32,895 bases of DNA from contig JAFOEU010000106.1 of assembly GCA_017387685.1 (NCBI GenBank), positions 1 through 32,895 of the forward strand, in the 5' to 3' direction. Under the pieces are notes generated by a model. That model was not told where the DNA came from and did not search any database. It saw nothing but the letters and a program-made list of their open reading frames with translations. Within the stretch, counting starts at the first letter, position 1, and each line of letters begins with the position of its first letter. Positions 1 through 8,016 of the stretch are shown here, in pieces. Position numbers and translations under genes: made by a program. This DNA is from Clostridia bacterium (GTDB lineage: Bacteria > Bacillota > Clostridia > Oscillospirales > CAG-272).

Positions 1-62
1 ACATTTCCTTGATTTGCGGTAATAATTCTTTTGTGTGCTGATTCTTCCTTGACATACAAATT

Positions 63-103
63 CCCCCTTGATTTGGTACTATTATTATACCATATCAAGG
101 GGG
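63..103. repeat. Imperfect inverted repeat (CCCCCTTGAT arms)
   Basis: The arms CCCCCTTGATTTGGTA and TACCATATCAAGGGGG pair with a single mismatch around a short AT-rich loop, and CTTTTG follows on the plus strand. It could be a terminator for an upstream plus-strand gene, or an operator. Consensus -35 and -10 boxes at proper spacing are not visible around it. Confidence 0.5.
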
Positions 104-250
104 CTTTTGTCTATTGTCCGTTTTTAACGGACCTGTTCACAAGCGGACGGGGCTTTTTAGTGCGCGAACACTTATTTCTTCAGCGTTCTGAACACCGTTT
201 TTTGTTACCTTCGGCAAATGATGTTGCTCCCCGCGGAGCGCAAATAAAGG

Positions 251-276
251 AAAAAATCCGCCACGGCGGATTTTTT
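251..276. terminator. Rho-independent terminator, bidirectional
   Basis: The stem ATCCGCC / GGCGGAT is flanked by A-runs and T-runs on both sides, so it can end transcription on either strand. It lies about 20 bases past the stop of the minus-strand LRR lipoprotein (stop at 297-299) and is therefore its likely terminator. Confidence 0.85.
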
Positions 277-296
277 CATCTTATTAGATTTCGCCC

Positions 297-2090
297 TTAT
301 CCTGCTTTGGTCGTTTCTACTTCGTCTGCGTAGCCGTAGACGATTATCTGATCAATTTGTTTGAGCTCATTGTAATCTTTGGAGCTTACGCGTGTCGATA
401 CGTTTTTCCAATCATCGCGGGTGCCGAGGTAGTTGATCTTCTTGACTCCGGTGTTAATAAAGGCGTTCAGATTGATCGTCCTGATTGAGGGGTGGAGAGT
501 TACGGTGTGAAGATTCTTGCAACCAGTGAAGAGATATTCCGAAATTGTGTCGATCTTTTCTGGTAGCTCGATCTTTCGCAGCGACGTGCAGCCGCTGAAT
601 GCTGATATGCCTATAGTTTCAAGAGATTTCGGAAGAATGACCTCGGTAAGGGCGTCACAGCCCATAAAAGCTGCATTGCCGATTTTTGTGACGCCTTCGG
701 GAACGTTGAGGCTTGCGATCGATGTGTTGCGCAGAGCACCGTCCGCGATCTCCTCGACTCCGCCGTTTATTATGATCTCGGTCAGGTGCTTATATCCCGC
801 AAAGCTAATACCGAGCGTTTTGATTCCAAAAGGTATCACAACCGATGTGAGAAGCTCACCGCCATGGTAGATTTCGGTGTTTGATTGGACAATATCGGTG
901 TTTTGAGTGGCTTTAATGAATGAATCTACCGAGGCAATATTTAGTCTTTGTGTGGCGATGTTTTGATTCAGGTTCAAAAATCCGGCTTCTCCGATGCTTT
1001 CGATAGTGGAGGGCAGAGTGACTGTGACGAGAGATTCGCAATCCCAGAATGCCCGAGTGCCAACAACGCGCACACCCTCTTCGAGCGTTACGCTTGTAAG
1101 AGTGTTGCAGAGGTAAAATACTAATGGCTTTATCTCGCTTACACTGCCGGGGATGACGATCTCCGTCACGGGTTTACCGTCGATAAGCAGGGTGTTTGTG
1201 TACCGTATGGGGTTTGACGAAGCGTATACGGCGGATTTTTCATCCCAGAAATCGATTTGACACCAGGATTCCACGCTTGCTGCATGCACCTCCTTTATTG
1301 CCTCACAGCCGTCAAATGCGTAGATTCCCACAACCTCGACGGTCGATGAAAATCGCACCGTTTCGAGCGCCGTGCACTCGGCAAAGGCATATTCACCGAC
1401 ATGTGTGGTGCCCTCGGAGAATGTTACTTTCTTGATCGACGTGCAGCCGAAGAATGCGAAGGGCGCGATCTGAGCGCCTTCGGGAGTGACGAGATCGGTC
1501 ACAAGCTCACCGCAAAGGTAGAGAACAGCGCCGTTCAGAGGGTTGGATTTGCATACGTGGTCTTTGTCGACCTGAAAGTCAATGGACATAAAGGCGACGA
1601 GGTCATTAATATAAACGCTTTTTATGTTTTTGCACTGCGCAAACGCAGATGCCTTGATCGTTTGAATTGACGATGGGATATAAACGCTTTCAATATCGGC
1701 GCGCAGAAATGCGTTGCGCTCGATCTGTTTGACGGGCAAGCCTTCGTAGGTGTCGGGAATGACAATATCCTTGTCGGTGCAGTCGCCGAGACGGCTGACG
1801 CTGTAGTATTCATTGTTGATCAGCTTCATTTTCAGCCCTTCGCTAGGCTTTATTTTACCGCAAAGCGTGCACTTGCCGTCGGCATAGTCGTGGGTGTCGT
1901 CCCGGGGGATGACCTCGCGCTTTTCTTTCCCGCATTCGCAGACGAAAAGCAACTCACCGTCCTCGGTGCAGTTGGCTTTACGCACTACCTCACCTTCGGT
2001 GCCGAAAGAGCAGATGTGTTCGGGTATCTCCGCCTTGCACGAAGCAAGAAACAGCAAAGATATCAATAATGTAACAAAAGCTTTTTTCAT
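297..2090 (-). CDS. BspA-type leucine-rich repeat surface lipoprotein
   Basis: A 597-residue secreted lipoprotein. The N-terminus has a lysine-led hydrophobic stretch ending in the lipobox LASC (Cys18), so the mature protein should be lipid-anchored outside the membrane. A Cys-rich segment with CEC and CTLC motifs follows (about residues 27-79). From about residue 85 to 580 come many repeats of the BspA/TpLRR type (pattern IP..v..Ig..AF..C..L..V.l). Family members serve in adhesion or ligand binding; the ligand here is unknown. The start is supported by AAAGGA upstream and by a consensus promoter at 2133-2161. It is divergent to the oxidoreductase operon and monocistronic. The motif CTDK-IV recurs in the LRR anti-sigma protein at 9383-10606, hinting at a shared repeat ancestry. 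The fold assignment is firm and the function is not. Confidence 0.85.
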   Translation of the reverse strand: MKKAFVTLLISLLFLASCKAEIPEHICSFGTEGEVVRKANCTEDGELLFVCECGKEKREVIPRDDTHDYADGKCTLCGKIKPSEGLKMKLINNEYYSVSRLGDCTDKDIVIPDTYEGLPVKQIERNAFLRADIESVYIPSSIQTIKASAFAQCKNIKSVYINDLVAFMSIDFQVDKDHVCKSNPLNGAVLYLCGELVTDLVTPEGAQIAPFAFFGCTSIKKVTFSEGTTHVGEYAFAECTALETVRFSSTVEVVGIYAFDGCEAIKEVHAASVESWCQIDFWDEKSAVYASSNPIRYTNTLLIDGKPVTEIVIPGSVSEIKPLVFYLCNTLTSVTLEEGVRVVGTRAFWDCESLVTVTLPSTIESIGEAGFLNLNQNIATQRLNIASVDSFIKATQNTDIVQSNTEIYHGGELLTSVVIPFGIKTLGISFAGYKHLTEIIINGGVEEIADGALRNTSIASLNVPEGVTKIGNAAFMGCDALTEVILPKSLETIGISAFSGCTSLRKIELPEKIDTISEYLFTGCKNLHTVTLHPSIRTINLNAFINTGVKKINYLGTRDDWKNVSTRVSSKDYNELKQIDQIIVYGYADEVETTKAG

Positions 2091-2132
2091 TTTTACTTCA
2101 TCCTTTCCGGTAGTCTATGGGGTTCTGAAATT

Positions 2133-2161
2133 ATTATACAATAAAAAATTAGTTTTGTCAA
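2133..2161 (-). promoter_or_regulatory. Sigma-A-type promoter of the LRR lipoprotein
   Basis: On the minus strand, TTGACA (2156-2161) and TATAAT (2133-2138) are separated by 17 bases. Both hexamers are perfect matches to the housekeeping consensus. The leader to the start codon is about 35 bases. Confidence 0.85.
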
Positions 2162-2276
2162 TAAGCGGAACGGATAGGGAGATTTTGGCTTGCATTTTTA
2201 AATTCCCCGAAACCGCGACACTACGGGAAGGATTTGCTTTTTAGCTGAAGGTGAGGTATAATTTTCATTTGAAAAG

Positions 2277-2305
2277 TTGACAAACGCGGCTTATTGTGCT
2301 ATAAT
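2277..2305 (+). promoter_or_regulatory. Sigma-A-type promoter of the oxidoreductase operon
   Basis: TTGACA (2277-2282) and TATAAT (2300-2305) lie 17 bases apart, both perfect. A GGGAGG ribosome binding site (2322-2327) follows, 11 bases before the ATG at 2339. The spacer 2091-2338 thus holds two divergent promoters and nothing else recognisable. Confidence 0.88.
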
Positions 2306-2338
2306 TAAACTGATATAGTTTGGGAGGTCATTATTATA

Positions 2339-4195
2339 ATGAAGAGAATTGCAGAAAGATTTGCTGAAAAGTCATACGATTTTATCGTCATTGGCGGCGG
2401 TATGTCGGGCGTTTGCGCCGCTATTGAGGCGGCAAGATCGGGCGCAAAGACCGCGCTCGTTCACGCTCGTCCCGTACTCGGCGGTAATGCGTCGAGCGAG
2501 GTTCGCGTTCATATTTCGGGCGCGGATCACGGAATGGAGAAGCCCGATTTTGCCGAAAGCGGTCTGCTTTACGAGCTTATGCTTGAAAACAAGGCGCGCA
2601 ACGAGCATTTTTCCTATTCCATTTGGGATATGATCCTCTTTGAGGCGGCAAAAAATACCGAAAATCTTACTGTTTACTATAACACCGTCCTTTACGACTG
2701 CGAGACCGAGGGCGACCGCATCACCGCGGCTCTCTGCGTTCAGCAGACCACCGAAATGCGCTACCGCCTGACCGCGCCCCTCTTTGCCGACTGTACGGGT
2801 AACGGCACGCTCGGTTACTATGCGGGTGCAGAATACCGTCAGGGAAGCGAAAGTAAGGCGGAAACGGGCGAGATCGACGCCCCCGAGGTAGGTAATAACG
2901 AGAGAATGGGCAACACCATCTATTTCCGCGCGAGAAATATGGGTCGTCCCGTAAAATTCACACCACCCTCGTTTGCAAAGAAGTACACCGAGCACGATCT
3001 GCGCTTCCGTATGCATTGCGCGAACCACAAGGTAGACTTCTCGGGCTGTAAGGATCCCGAAAAGAACGAGGCTTGCGGCGGCGTTTCCGCGCGCGGCGTT
3101 GACTACGGCTATTTCTGGATCGAGCTTATGGGTGATAAGGACGACATCATCACCGATTATGAAAACATCCGCGACGATCTTGTAGCCGCGCTCTACGGAG
3201 TTTGGGACCACATCAAGAACGGCGGCAACCACGGCGCGGAAAATCACGAGCTTGACTGGGTCGGAATGCTCCCCGGCACGCGCGAATCGCGCCGTCTGAT
3301 GGGTGATTACATCCTCGACGAGACCGATATCCTCGACAACCGTATCTTTGAGGACGCCGTTGCATACGGCGGCTGGTGCGTTGACCTGCATTGTCCCCAC
3401 GGTCTGCTTGATACCGACATTATGCCCTCGGGCGATTGCCGCTTCTACGACGGCGTTTACACCATTCCTTACCGTTCTTACTACTCGAAGAACATCTCCA
3501 ACCTCTTTATGGCGGGCAGAAATATCTCCGCGACCAAGCTTGGTATGTGCTCGACGAGAATCATCGGCTGTTGTGCTGTCGGCGGACAGGCTGTCGGCGC
3601 GGCTGCGGCGCTTTGCACCAAATACGGATGTGATCCCCGCGGACTTGCACCCCACGTTCCCGAGCTCCAGCAGCTCCTCCTCCGCCGCGACTGCTTCATC
3701 CCCGGCTTCAAGAACGAGGACGTACTTGACCTCGCGAGAAGCGCGACATTCACCGCATCCTCTGCGAAGGCAGGCTGTGAGCCCGCGAAGGTCATCGACG
3801 GTATCTCCCGCCGACTCGGCGAGGACGCTCACGGTTGGGTTTCCGAAGGAATCCGCGAGGGCGGCGAGGTTCTGACTATGAACTTCGGCGAGGTCAAGTC
3901 GATCTCCGAGCTTGCGCTTACCTTTGAGAGCGACTTCAACTATCCCATCCGCGTGACAATGGCACCCAAGCGTCAGGAGCAGCAGCGTCCCGGCGTACCC
4001 GCGGAGCTTGTCAAGGATTATGACATTGTCTTTAAGAATGGCGGCGAGGCTGTCAAGACTATCGAGATCCGCGACAATCACCAGCGTCATTGCGTTCATA
4101 AATTCGATAAAACCGAGTGCGACAGCGTTGAATTCCGCATTTATTCGACTAACGGAAGCGAAAACGTGACCGTATTCGAAGTTCGTGCTTATTAA
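2339..4195 (+). CDS. FAD-dependent oxidoreductase with C-terminal discoidin-like domain
   Basis: A 618-residue protein. Residues 13-35 form a dinucleotide-binding beta-alpha-beta with the GxGxxG motif (IGGGMSG, Gly19-Gly24), typical of the FAD-dependent oxidoreductase family PF12831. The GGNASSEVR stretch near residue 46 and the second flavin contact (LFMAGRNISATKLG, about 391-404) fit that family. From about residue 463 to the end lies a beta-rich segment with the ATASS..A..VIDG..W.S pattern of F5/8 type C (discoidin, carbohydrate-binding-like) domains. No signal peptide is visible, so it should be cytoplasmic. The substrate is unknown; such proteins in gut bacteria are often found near sugar catabolic genes. 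It is first gene of an operon with the dehydrogenase-like gene 19 bases downstream. Confidence is high for the flavoprotein fold and moderate for the tail domain. Confidence 0.85.
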   Translation: MKRIAERFAEKSYDFIVIGGGMSGVCAAIEAARSGAKTALVHARPVLGGNASSEVRVHISGADHGMEKPDFAESGLLYELMLENKARNEHFSYSIWDMILFEAAKNTENLTVYYNTVLYDCETEGDRITAALCVQQTTEMRYRLTAPLFADCTGNGTLGYYAGAEYRQGSESKAETGEIDAPEVGNNERMGNTIYFRARNMGRPVKFTPPSFAKKYTEHDLRFRMHCANHKVDFSGCKDPEKNEACGGVSARGVDYGYFWIELMGDKDDIITDYENIRDDLVAALYGVWDHIKNGGNHGAENHELDWVGMLPGTRESRRLMGDYILDETDILDNRIFEDAVAYGGWCVDLHCPHGLLDTDIMPSGDCRFYDGVYTIPYRSYYSKNISNLFMAGRNISATKLGMCSTRIIGCCAVGGQAVGAAAALCTKYGCDPRGLAPHVPELQQLLLRRDCFIPGFKNEDVLDLARSATFTASSAKAGCEPAKVIDGISRRLGEDAHGWVSEGIREGGEVLTMNFGEVKSISELALTFESDFNYPIRVTMAPKRQEQQRPGVPAELVKDYDIVFKNGGEAVKTIEIRDNHQRHCVHKFDKTECDSVEFRIYSTNGSENVTVFEVRAY

Positions 4196-4214
4196 TTAAT
4201 CAGGAGGCTTATCC

Positions 4215-5537
4215 ATGTCATTCAATTTTGATCCCGCAAAGGCTTGTGCTTGCGGAAAGATTCATACCACCGCTGTCGAACACGTCACCATCGAGGCTGG
4301 CGCGATCAACGCCATCCCCGCTTACGCAAAGTCCTACGGCGCAAAGAAGGCGTTCATCATCGGCGATATCAACACCTATCCCCTCGCGGGCGACAAGATC
4401 ACCGCTCTGCTCGAGGCGGAGGGCATTTCCTGCTCGTCTTACATCTTCAAGGAAAGACGCCTTGAGCCCGATGAAAAGGCTGTCGGCTCGCTCGTTCTGC
4501 ACTATGATGCAAAGAGCGATATCATCATCGCTATCGGTTCGGGCGTTATCAACGATATCAGCAAGATCCTTGCTTATCAGACGAACACTCCCTACGTCAT
4601 CGTCGCATCCGCCGCATTTATGGACGGCTACGCTGCGGGCAGCTCCTCTATGGCTATCGACGGTGTAAAGGTCACCGTTCCCGCGAAGTCGCCCGACGTT
4701 ATCATCGGCGATATCAATATCCTCAACGGCGCACCGATTCATATGGCTAAGGCGGGGCTCGGCGACATGCTTGCAAAATACGTCAGCATCTGCGAGTGGC
4801 GTCTTTCGAACCTCATCAACGGCGAGTATTATTGCGAAGAGGTTGCAGAATTCACCCGTCAGTCGCTCCGCGCTTGCGTAAACGGTGCAAAGGGACTGCT
4901 TGATCGCAATCCCGAGAGTATGAAGATGCTCTTTGAGGGACTTATCAACTGCGGCAAGGCTATGGACTACGCCGGCTGCTCGCGTCCCGGCGGCGGAGTT
5001 GAGCACTACTTCTCCCACATCTGGGATATGAGAGGACTCGATTTCGGCACTCCCACCTCCTCGCACGGTATGCAGGTCGCCCTCGGCACGCTCAACACCA
5101 TCAAGTGCTATCAGGAGCTCAAGAACATCACCCCCGACCGCGAAAAGGCACTCGCATACGCGAAGAATTTTGACTTTGCGGATTGGAGCGAACAGCTCCG
5201 CACCTTTGTCGGCAAGGGCTCGGAGGCTATGATCGCGCTTGAGGCGAAGGAAAAGAAATACGATCTCGGCAAGCACGCGGCAAGACTCGAGGTCATCCTT
5301 GAAAAGTGGGACGACATCCTCCGCATCATCGACGAGGAGCTTCCCTCCGTCGAGGAATTCGAGGCGATCCTCGATTCCATCGAGGCACCCAAAACTCTCG
5401 AGGCGATCGGACTTGACTCCGCCACCCTCGCGATGACTCTCAAATCCACCAAGGATATCAGAGATAAGTACGTCCTCCCGAGACTCCTCTGGGATATCGG
5501 CGAGCTCGACGCGGTCTGCGAGCGAGTATTCGGTTAA
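4215..5537 (+). CDS. sn-glycerol-1-phosphate dehydrogenase-like (AraM/EgsA family)
   Basis: A 440-residue member of the iron-containing/G1P dehydrogenase superfamily, which reduces dihydroxyacetone phosphate to sn-glycerol-1-phosphate with NAD(P)H in characterised members. Visible marks are the NAD-binding GSGVINDISK (108-117), SAAFMDGYAAGSS (132-144), and the metal ligands expected of the family: Asp184 (GLGDMLAKY), a histidine in VEHYFSH (264 or 268) and His284 (SSHGMQ). The N-terminal CACG is common in clostridial members. At 440 residues it is somewhat longer than Bacillus AraM (about 394). AGGAGG lies just upstream of the ATG. The gene follows the flavoprotein in one operon and ends at a strong terminator (5551-5587). 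An archaeal-type lipid role is possible, but a sugar-linked reductase role is equally open. Confidence 0.82.
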   Translation: MSFNFDPAKACACGKIHTTAVEHVTIEAGAINAIPAYAKSYGAKKAFIIGDINTYPLAGDKITALLEAEGISCSSYIFKERRLEPDEKAVGSLVLHYDAKSDIIIAIGSGVINDISKILAYQTNTPYVIVASAAFMDGYAAGSSSMAIDGVKVTVPAKSPDVIIGDINILNGAPIHMAKAGLGDMLAKYVSICEWRLSNLINGEYYCEEVAEFTRQSLRACVNGAKGLLDRNPESMKMLFEGLINCGKAMDYAGCSRPGGGVEHYFSHIWDMRGLDFGTPTSSHGMQVALGTLNTIKCYQELKNITPDREKALAYAKNFDFADWSEQLRTFVGKGSEAMIALEAKEKKYDLGKHAARLEVILEKWDDILRIIDEELPSVEEFEAILDSIEAPKTLEAIGLDSATLAMTLKSTKDIRDKYVLPRLLWDIGELDAVCERVFG

Positions 5538-5550
5538 ACAGATAAAAATT

Positions 5551-5587
5551 ATCCGTGCGGCATTTTGCCGCACGGATGATTTTTTTA
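5551..5587 (+). terminator. Rho-independent terminator of the oxidoreductase operon
   Basis: Twelve-base perfect arms (5551-5562 and 5566-5577) close on a TTT loop and are followed by GATTTTTTT. It starts 13 bases after the dehydrogenase stop codon. Confidence 0.9.
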
Positions 5588-5667
5588 TCTCTTATATTTT
5601 TCTTAAAGCTCTGCAAACCGCTCGTAGTCGGTGGAGTCGCGCGCGCAATGCCAAATAAGCTCGCCGT

Positions 5668-5798
5668 CAAGGGCGCGGAGCCCTTGCCGACCTCCGCAGA
5701 GGTCGGAATTGCCCCTCTTGCGCTTCGAGCCGACTGCGCCCCGCAGACGGCTCGGAATGAGTAACCCCTCCCCGATTTCGGGGAGGAGGTTACTCATT
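5668..5798. repeat. Array of four consecutive hairpins
   Basis: The arms are CAAGGGC/GCCCTTG (5668-5686), CCGACCTC/GAGGTCGG (5687-5706), CGAGCCG/CGGCTCG (5726-5754) and AATGAGTAACC/GGTTACTCATT extended by CCTCCCCG/CGGGGAGG (5756-5798, one bulged A). No reading frame with recognisable protein character occupies the spacer 5538-5838. The array lies downstream of both flanking, converging genes, so a bidirectional terminator or RNA-stabilising role is possible. A dispersed intergenic repeat is the main alternative. Confidence 0.7.
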
Positions 5799-5838
5799 CA
5801 ATTTCTTTAATATGCCCGACTTTAGGATAAAAATCGCA

Positions 5839-7221
5839 TTACTTCGACTTACTCCATATAATTGAAGCAATATAATCCCGGCTCACAACGCCGTTTTGGT
5901 ATGCTTCAAGGAGAGTGTAGAACTCCCCGTCCTTGTAAATATACATCCGCTGACCGTCGGGGAAAAGAAAGGTGTAGCCCGCGACGTCTACGTGCCGTAA
6001 CGCCTGAGTGTAAAGCCATCTGCCGCTGTCGAGCATAACGGCATAAGCCCCGTCGGCTTTCATATAGCACCTGACACTGTAGGAATATTTAAGATAAGAC
6101 TCGTCATCGTCCTTTATATAGCTCGAGATTATCTCGTATTGCTCCTCGTAAGTGAGCTTGAACGGAGAAGCTTCTCTCGGCTCGACGATCTTAAGCTCGC
6201 CGAGATAGGGTTCTTCGATCAAGTCATTGTGAAGTGCGAAATACTTCTCGTATTCCTCGTTCCTTGCGTAGATCATTGCAAGGCTTACGTCGGTTACGAT
6301 CTGCGCGTAGGCTTTGTCAAGATAATAAAATTCATCGGAATCGCAGACGATGATGTCAAAGCTTGACGAATGTGAGAATTCAAACAAGCCGATCCTTTGG
6401 GTGACCGCAACGCCCTCGCCCTCGGATCGCCAGATTATTACTTTGCCGTCGATCGTTCCGAGATATCGGTAATTCATACCGCGGTTGAGCTTATCGGTAT
6501 TTATCAAAGCACCGTCAAAGTCGGGGTGGAGCGCCGCCCACGCGGCGTTTATCTCTGCGACCCCGGATTTGGTCAGCAGCTCAAGATCCTCGATCGGATC
6601 GAGATAGTCGCCGTAGATATAATCGTCCCGATATTTTTCATCATAATTCTGATGCTTGCGCCAGATATCCTCTATTTGCTCATCGGAAAGAATTCCTCTT
6701 GCGTGTGCGGTGTAAAGAGGGATGATTTCCCCGTCGTAATAAACGGCAATAATGCACGCCGTCGTATACTCGAAAACGTATCCCGCGACGCTTTCTTCTC
6801 CGTATCCCGATGACGAGAGGCTTCTGGAGCCGAGAGGAATTGCGCCGTCGTATTTGCCGTAAATGAAGCGGTAGCCTTCAAGATATCCGACCTCGTCGGG
6901 CGTCTCGGCAAAGCCGCTGCCGCCCCAAGCCTCGTTGATCGCATCAAGCTCGGCTTGCGAGAGAGAATAGGGATCCGTGACCGTCGTTCCCACGGCAAAA
7001 TTATTTATGAGCTGCATCGCGACGGGAAAGAGCGCGCCGAGCAGCATCACGCACGCGGCGAGTGCGAGCAGAGATCTGAGCGACTTCCACGGCGACGCTT
7101 TGGGCGGCTCATCGGAATAATCGTCGAGCTTGAGGCTTGATGCCACTTCGCCGATGTATTTTTCATCAATAAGGCTGAACGCCTCAAGAATGCGGGCGTT
7201 TTTGATATCGCGGTCTGTCAT
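5839..7221 (-). CDS. Anti-sigma-factor-like membrane protein with three-repeat ectodomain
   Basis: A 460-residue protein of unassigned family, directly behind an ECF sigma gene with an ATGA overlap (7218-7221). Residues 1-45 form a charged cytoplasmic head (ILEAFSLIDEKYIGEVAS), residues 48-71 a single membrane segment, and the rest lies outside. The ectodomain holds three diverged copies of a module of about 100 residues (about 87-187, 215-317, 355-456). Each starts with an acidic helix (AELDAINEAW, VAEINAAW, EEQYEIISSY) and ends with a AGYxF...Y.DGE...L..AY..G......I..I pattern. The head resembles that of the second anti-sigma-like protein (9383-10606), which supports a shared role of holding the sigma factor at the membrane. 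No zinc-finger (ZAS) motif is seen. The anti-sigma role is inferred from context and topology. Confidence 0.7.
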   Translation of the reverse strand: MTDRDIKNARILEAFSLIDEKYIGEVASSLKLDDYSDEPPKASPWKSLRSLLALAACVMLLGALFPVAMQLINNFAVGTTVTDPYSLSQAELDAINEAWGGSGFAETPDEVGYLEGYRFIYGKYDGAIPLGSRSLSSSGYGEESVAGYVFEYTTACIIAVYYDGEIIPLYTAHARGILSDEQIEDIWRKHQNYDEKYRDDYIYGDYLDPIEDLELLTKSGVAEINAAWAALHPDFDGALINTDKLNRGMNYRYLGTIDGKVIIWRSEGEGVAVTQRIGLFEFSHSSSFDIIVCDSDEFYYLDKAYAQIVTDVSLAMIYARNEEYEKYFALHNDLIEEPYLGELKIVEPREASPFKLTYEEQYEIISSYIKDDDESYLKYSYSVRCYMKADGAYAVMLDSGRWLYTQALRHVDVAGYTFLFPDGQRMYIYKDGEFYTLLEAYQNGVVSRDYIASIIWSKSK

Positions 7222-7775
7222 ACTATGATCCCCTCCTTTTCAAGTTTTTGCGCAAGACGGCGGCGCTGTCTTGCGAGCATGGATTTTACCTTGCTCTCGG
7301 AAAATCCCGTTTGCTTCACTATCTGCAAAATCGATGCGTCGAACCAGTAGCGCAGAACGAAGACCTTTCGTTCGCCCTCGCCGAGATCTTCGATAAAGCC
7401 GTTGAGTATCCTTGCGGCAAGCGCGGATTCGTAATCGTCGGCGAGCGTTTTGCCGTCCGCGATCAGCGAAAGGCATTCCTCGTTGACGAACTGCACCTGA
7501 CCGCCGCGCTTCCAGGCGTTTGCGGCACGGGAGCGGTTGACCGCTTGATTCCGCGCGGTTGCAGATATGTATGCGGGGAGATTTTCGGGTTTTTCGGGCG
7601 GGATGGAATTCCAGAGTGCAAGCAGAGTGTCGTTGAAGCATTCCTCGCGGTCCTCGCGCATACAAAGGAAGTTCGAGGCAACGAAACGGCAGAGCTTGCC
7701 GTATTTTTCGCTGACCGCCTCGAGCGCCTTTTCGTCGCGCGCGAAGAACAGCTCGAGTATTTTGTTGTCTTTCAT
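7218..7775 (-). CDS. ECF-type RNA polymerase sigma factor
   Basis: A 185-residue sigma-70 family protein with region 2 at about residues 5-75 (ARDEKALEAVSEKYG, DREECFNDTLLALWNSIPP) and region 4 at about 120-180 (EGERKVFVLRYWFDASILQIVKQTGFSESKVKSMLARQ contains the helix-turn-helix). ECF factors redirect RNA polymerase to a small regulon, usually including their own operon. A strong GGAGG precedes the ATG at 7775. The gene overlaps the putative anti-sigma gene by ATGA, meaning translational coupling. It is a close paralogue of the sigma factor at 10603-11160; both end in KEGIIV. A housekeeping-type promoter (7931-7960) gives a leader of about 150 bases. Confidence 0.92.
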   Translation of the reverse strand: MKDNKILELFFARDEKALEAVSEKYGKLCRFVASNFLCMREDREECFNDTLLALWNSIPPEKPENLPAYISATARNQAVNRSRAANAWKRGGQVQFVNEECLSLIADGKTLADDYESALAARILNGFIEDLGEGERKVFVLRYWFDASILQIVKQTGFSESKVKSMLARQRRRLAQKLEKEGIIV

Positions 7776-7869
7776 TTGCTGTCCTCCTTTTTTGTCCTTT
7801 CACTCTATCAGTAGTAAAATCCCCCGCGCCCGTCGCGCGGAAATTTGAAAAAAATTAATTTCGATGTTT

Positions 7870-7899
7870 TGCACAAAATGAAAAGGAAAGCTTTGTGCA
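7870..7899 (-). promoter_or_regulatory. Inverted repeat in the leader of the sigma operon
   Basis: Eight-base perfect arms TGCACAAA and TTTGTGCA are separated by 14 bases, inside the transcribed leader between the promoter (7931-7960) and the ATG. It may be an operator or an RNA hairpin. No partner protein can be named. Confidence 0.4.
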
Positions 7900-7930
7900 C
7901 AATGACGGTCATGCCCCGCCACGCATTTCT

Positions 7931-7960
7931 ATTATAACATACAGCGCGCGTAGGTGTCAA
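7931..7960 (-). promoter_or_regulatory. Sigma-A-type promoter of the first sigma/anti-sigma operon
   Basis: On the minus strand, TTGACA (7955-7960) and TATAAT (7931-7936) are separated by 18 bases. The promoter begins just past the terminator of the pilin-like gene, so the two sigma operons are separate transcription units. Confidence 0.82.
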
Positions 7961-7970
7961 TATAATAGAA

Positions 7971-7996
7971 AAACTTCCGCCCGAGGGCGGAAGTTT
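7971..7996 (-). terminator. Rho-independent terminator after the pilin-like gene
   Basis: Twelve-base complementary arms AAACTTCCGCCC and GGGCGGAAGTTT are followed on the minus strand by TTTTCTATT. It lies 20 bases past the stop codon at 8017. Confidence 0.85.
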
Positions 7997-8016
7997 CGTT
8001 TTATTATTGCTTAATT

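Larger units (their letters stand above)
1..296. other. Non-coding spacer with several hairpins
   Basis: No credible gene is seen in these 296 bases. They hold an imperfect palindrome (63-103), a short perfect hairpin with 7-bp arms (116-132), a small hairpin with 5-bp arms (226-239) and the terminator at 251-276. The motif CCTTGATTTG occurs twice (7-16 and 66-75). The palindrome-rich character suggests an intergenic repeat of the host genome. Which gene lies to the left cannot be known from this window. Confidence 0.5.

Noticed and set aside
31-333. Possible 100-residue plus-strand protein
   Set aside because: It runs through palindromes and the terminator at 251-276 and overlaps the LRR gene end; no ribosome binding site or domain character.
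2372-4099. Long minus-strand open frame opposite the FAD oxidoreductase
   Set aside because: It is a shadow of a GC-rich gene: the plus-strand frame has family motifs, promoter and ribosome binding site; the minus frame has none.
4218-5573. Long minus-strand open frame opposite the dehydrogenase gene
   Set aside because: No motif or ribosome binding site, crosses the terminator stem; the plus-strand gene explains the region.
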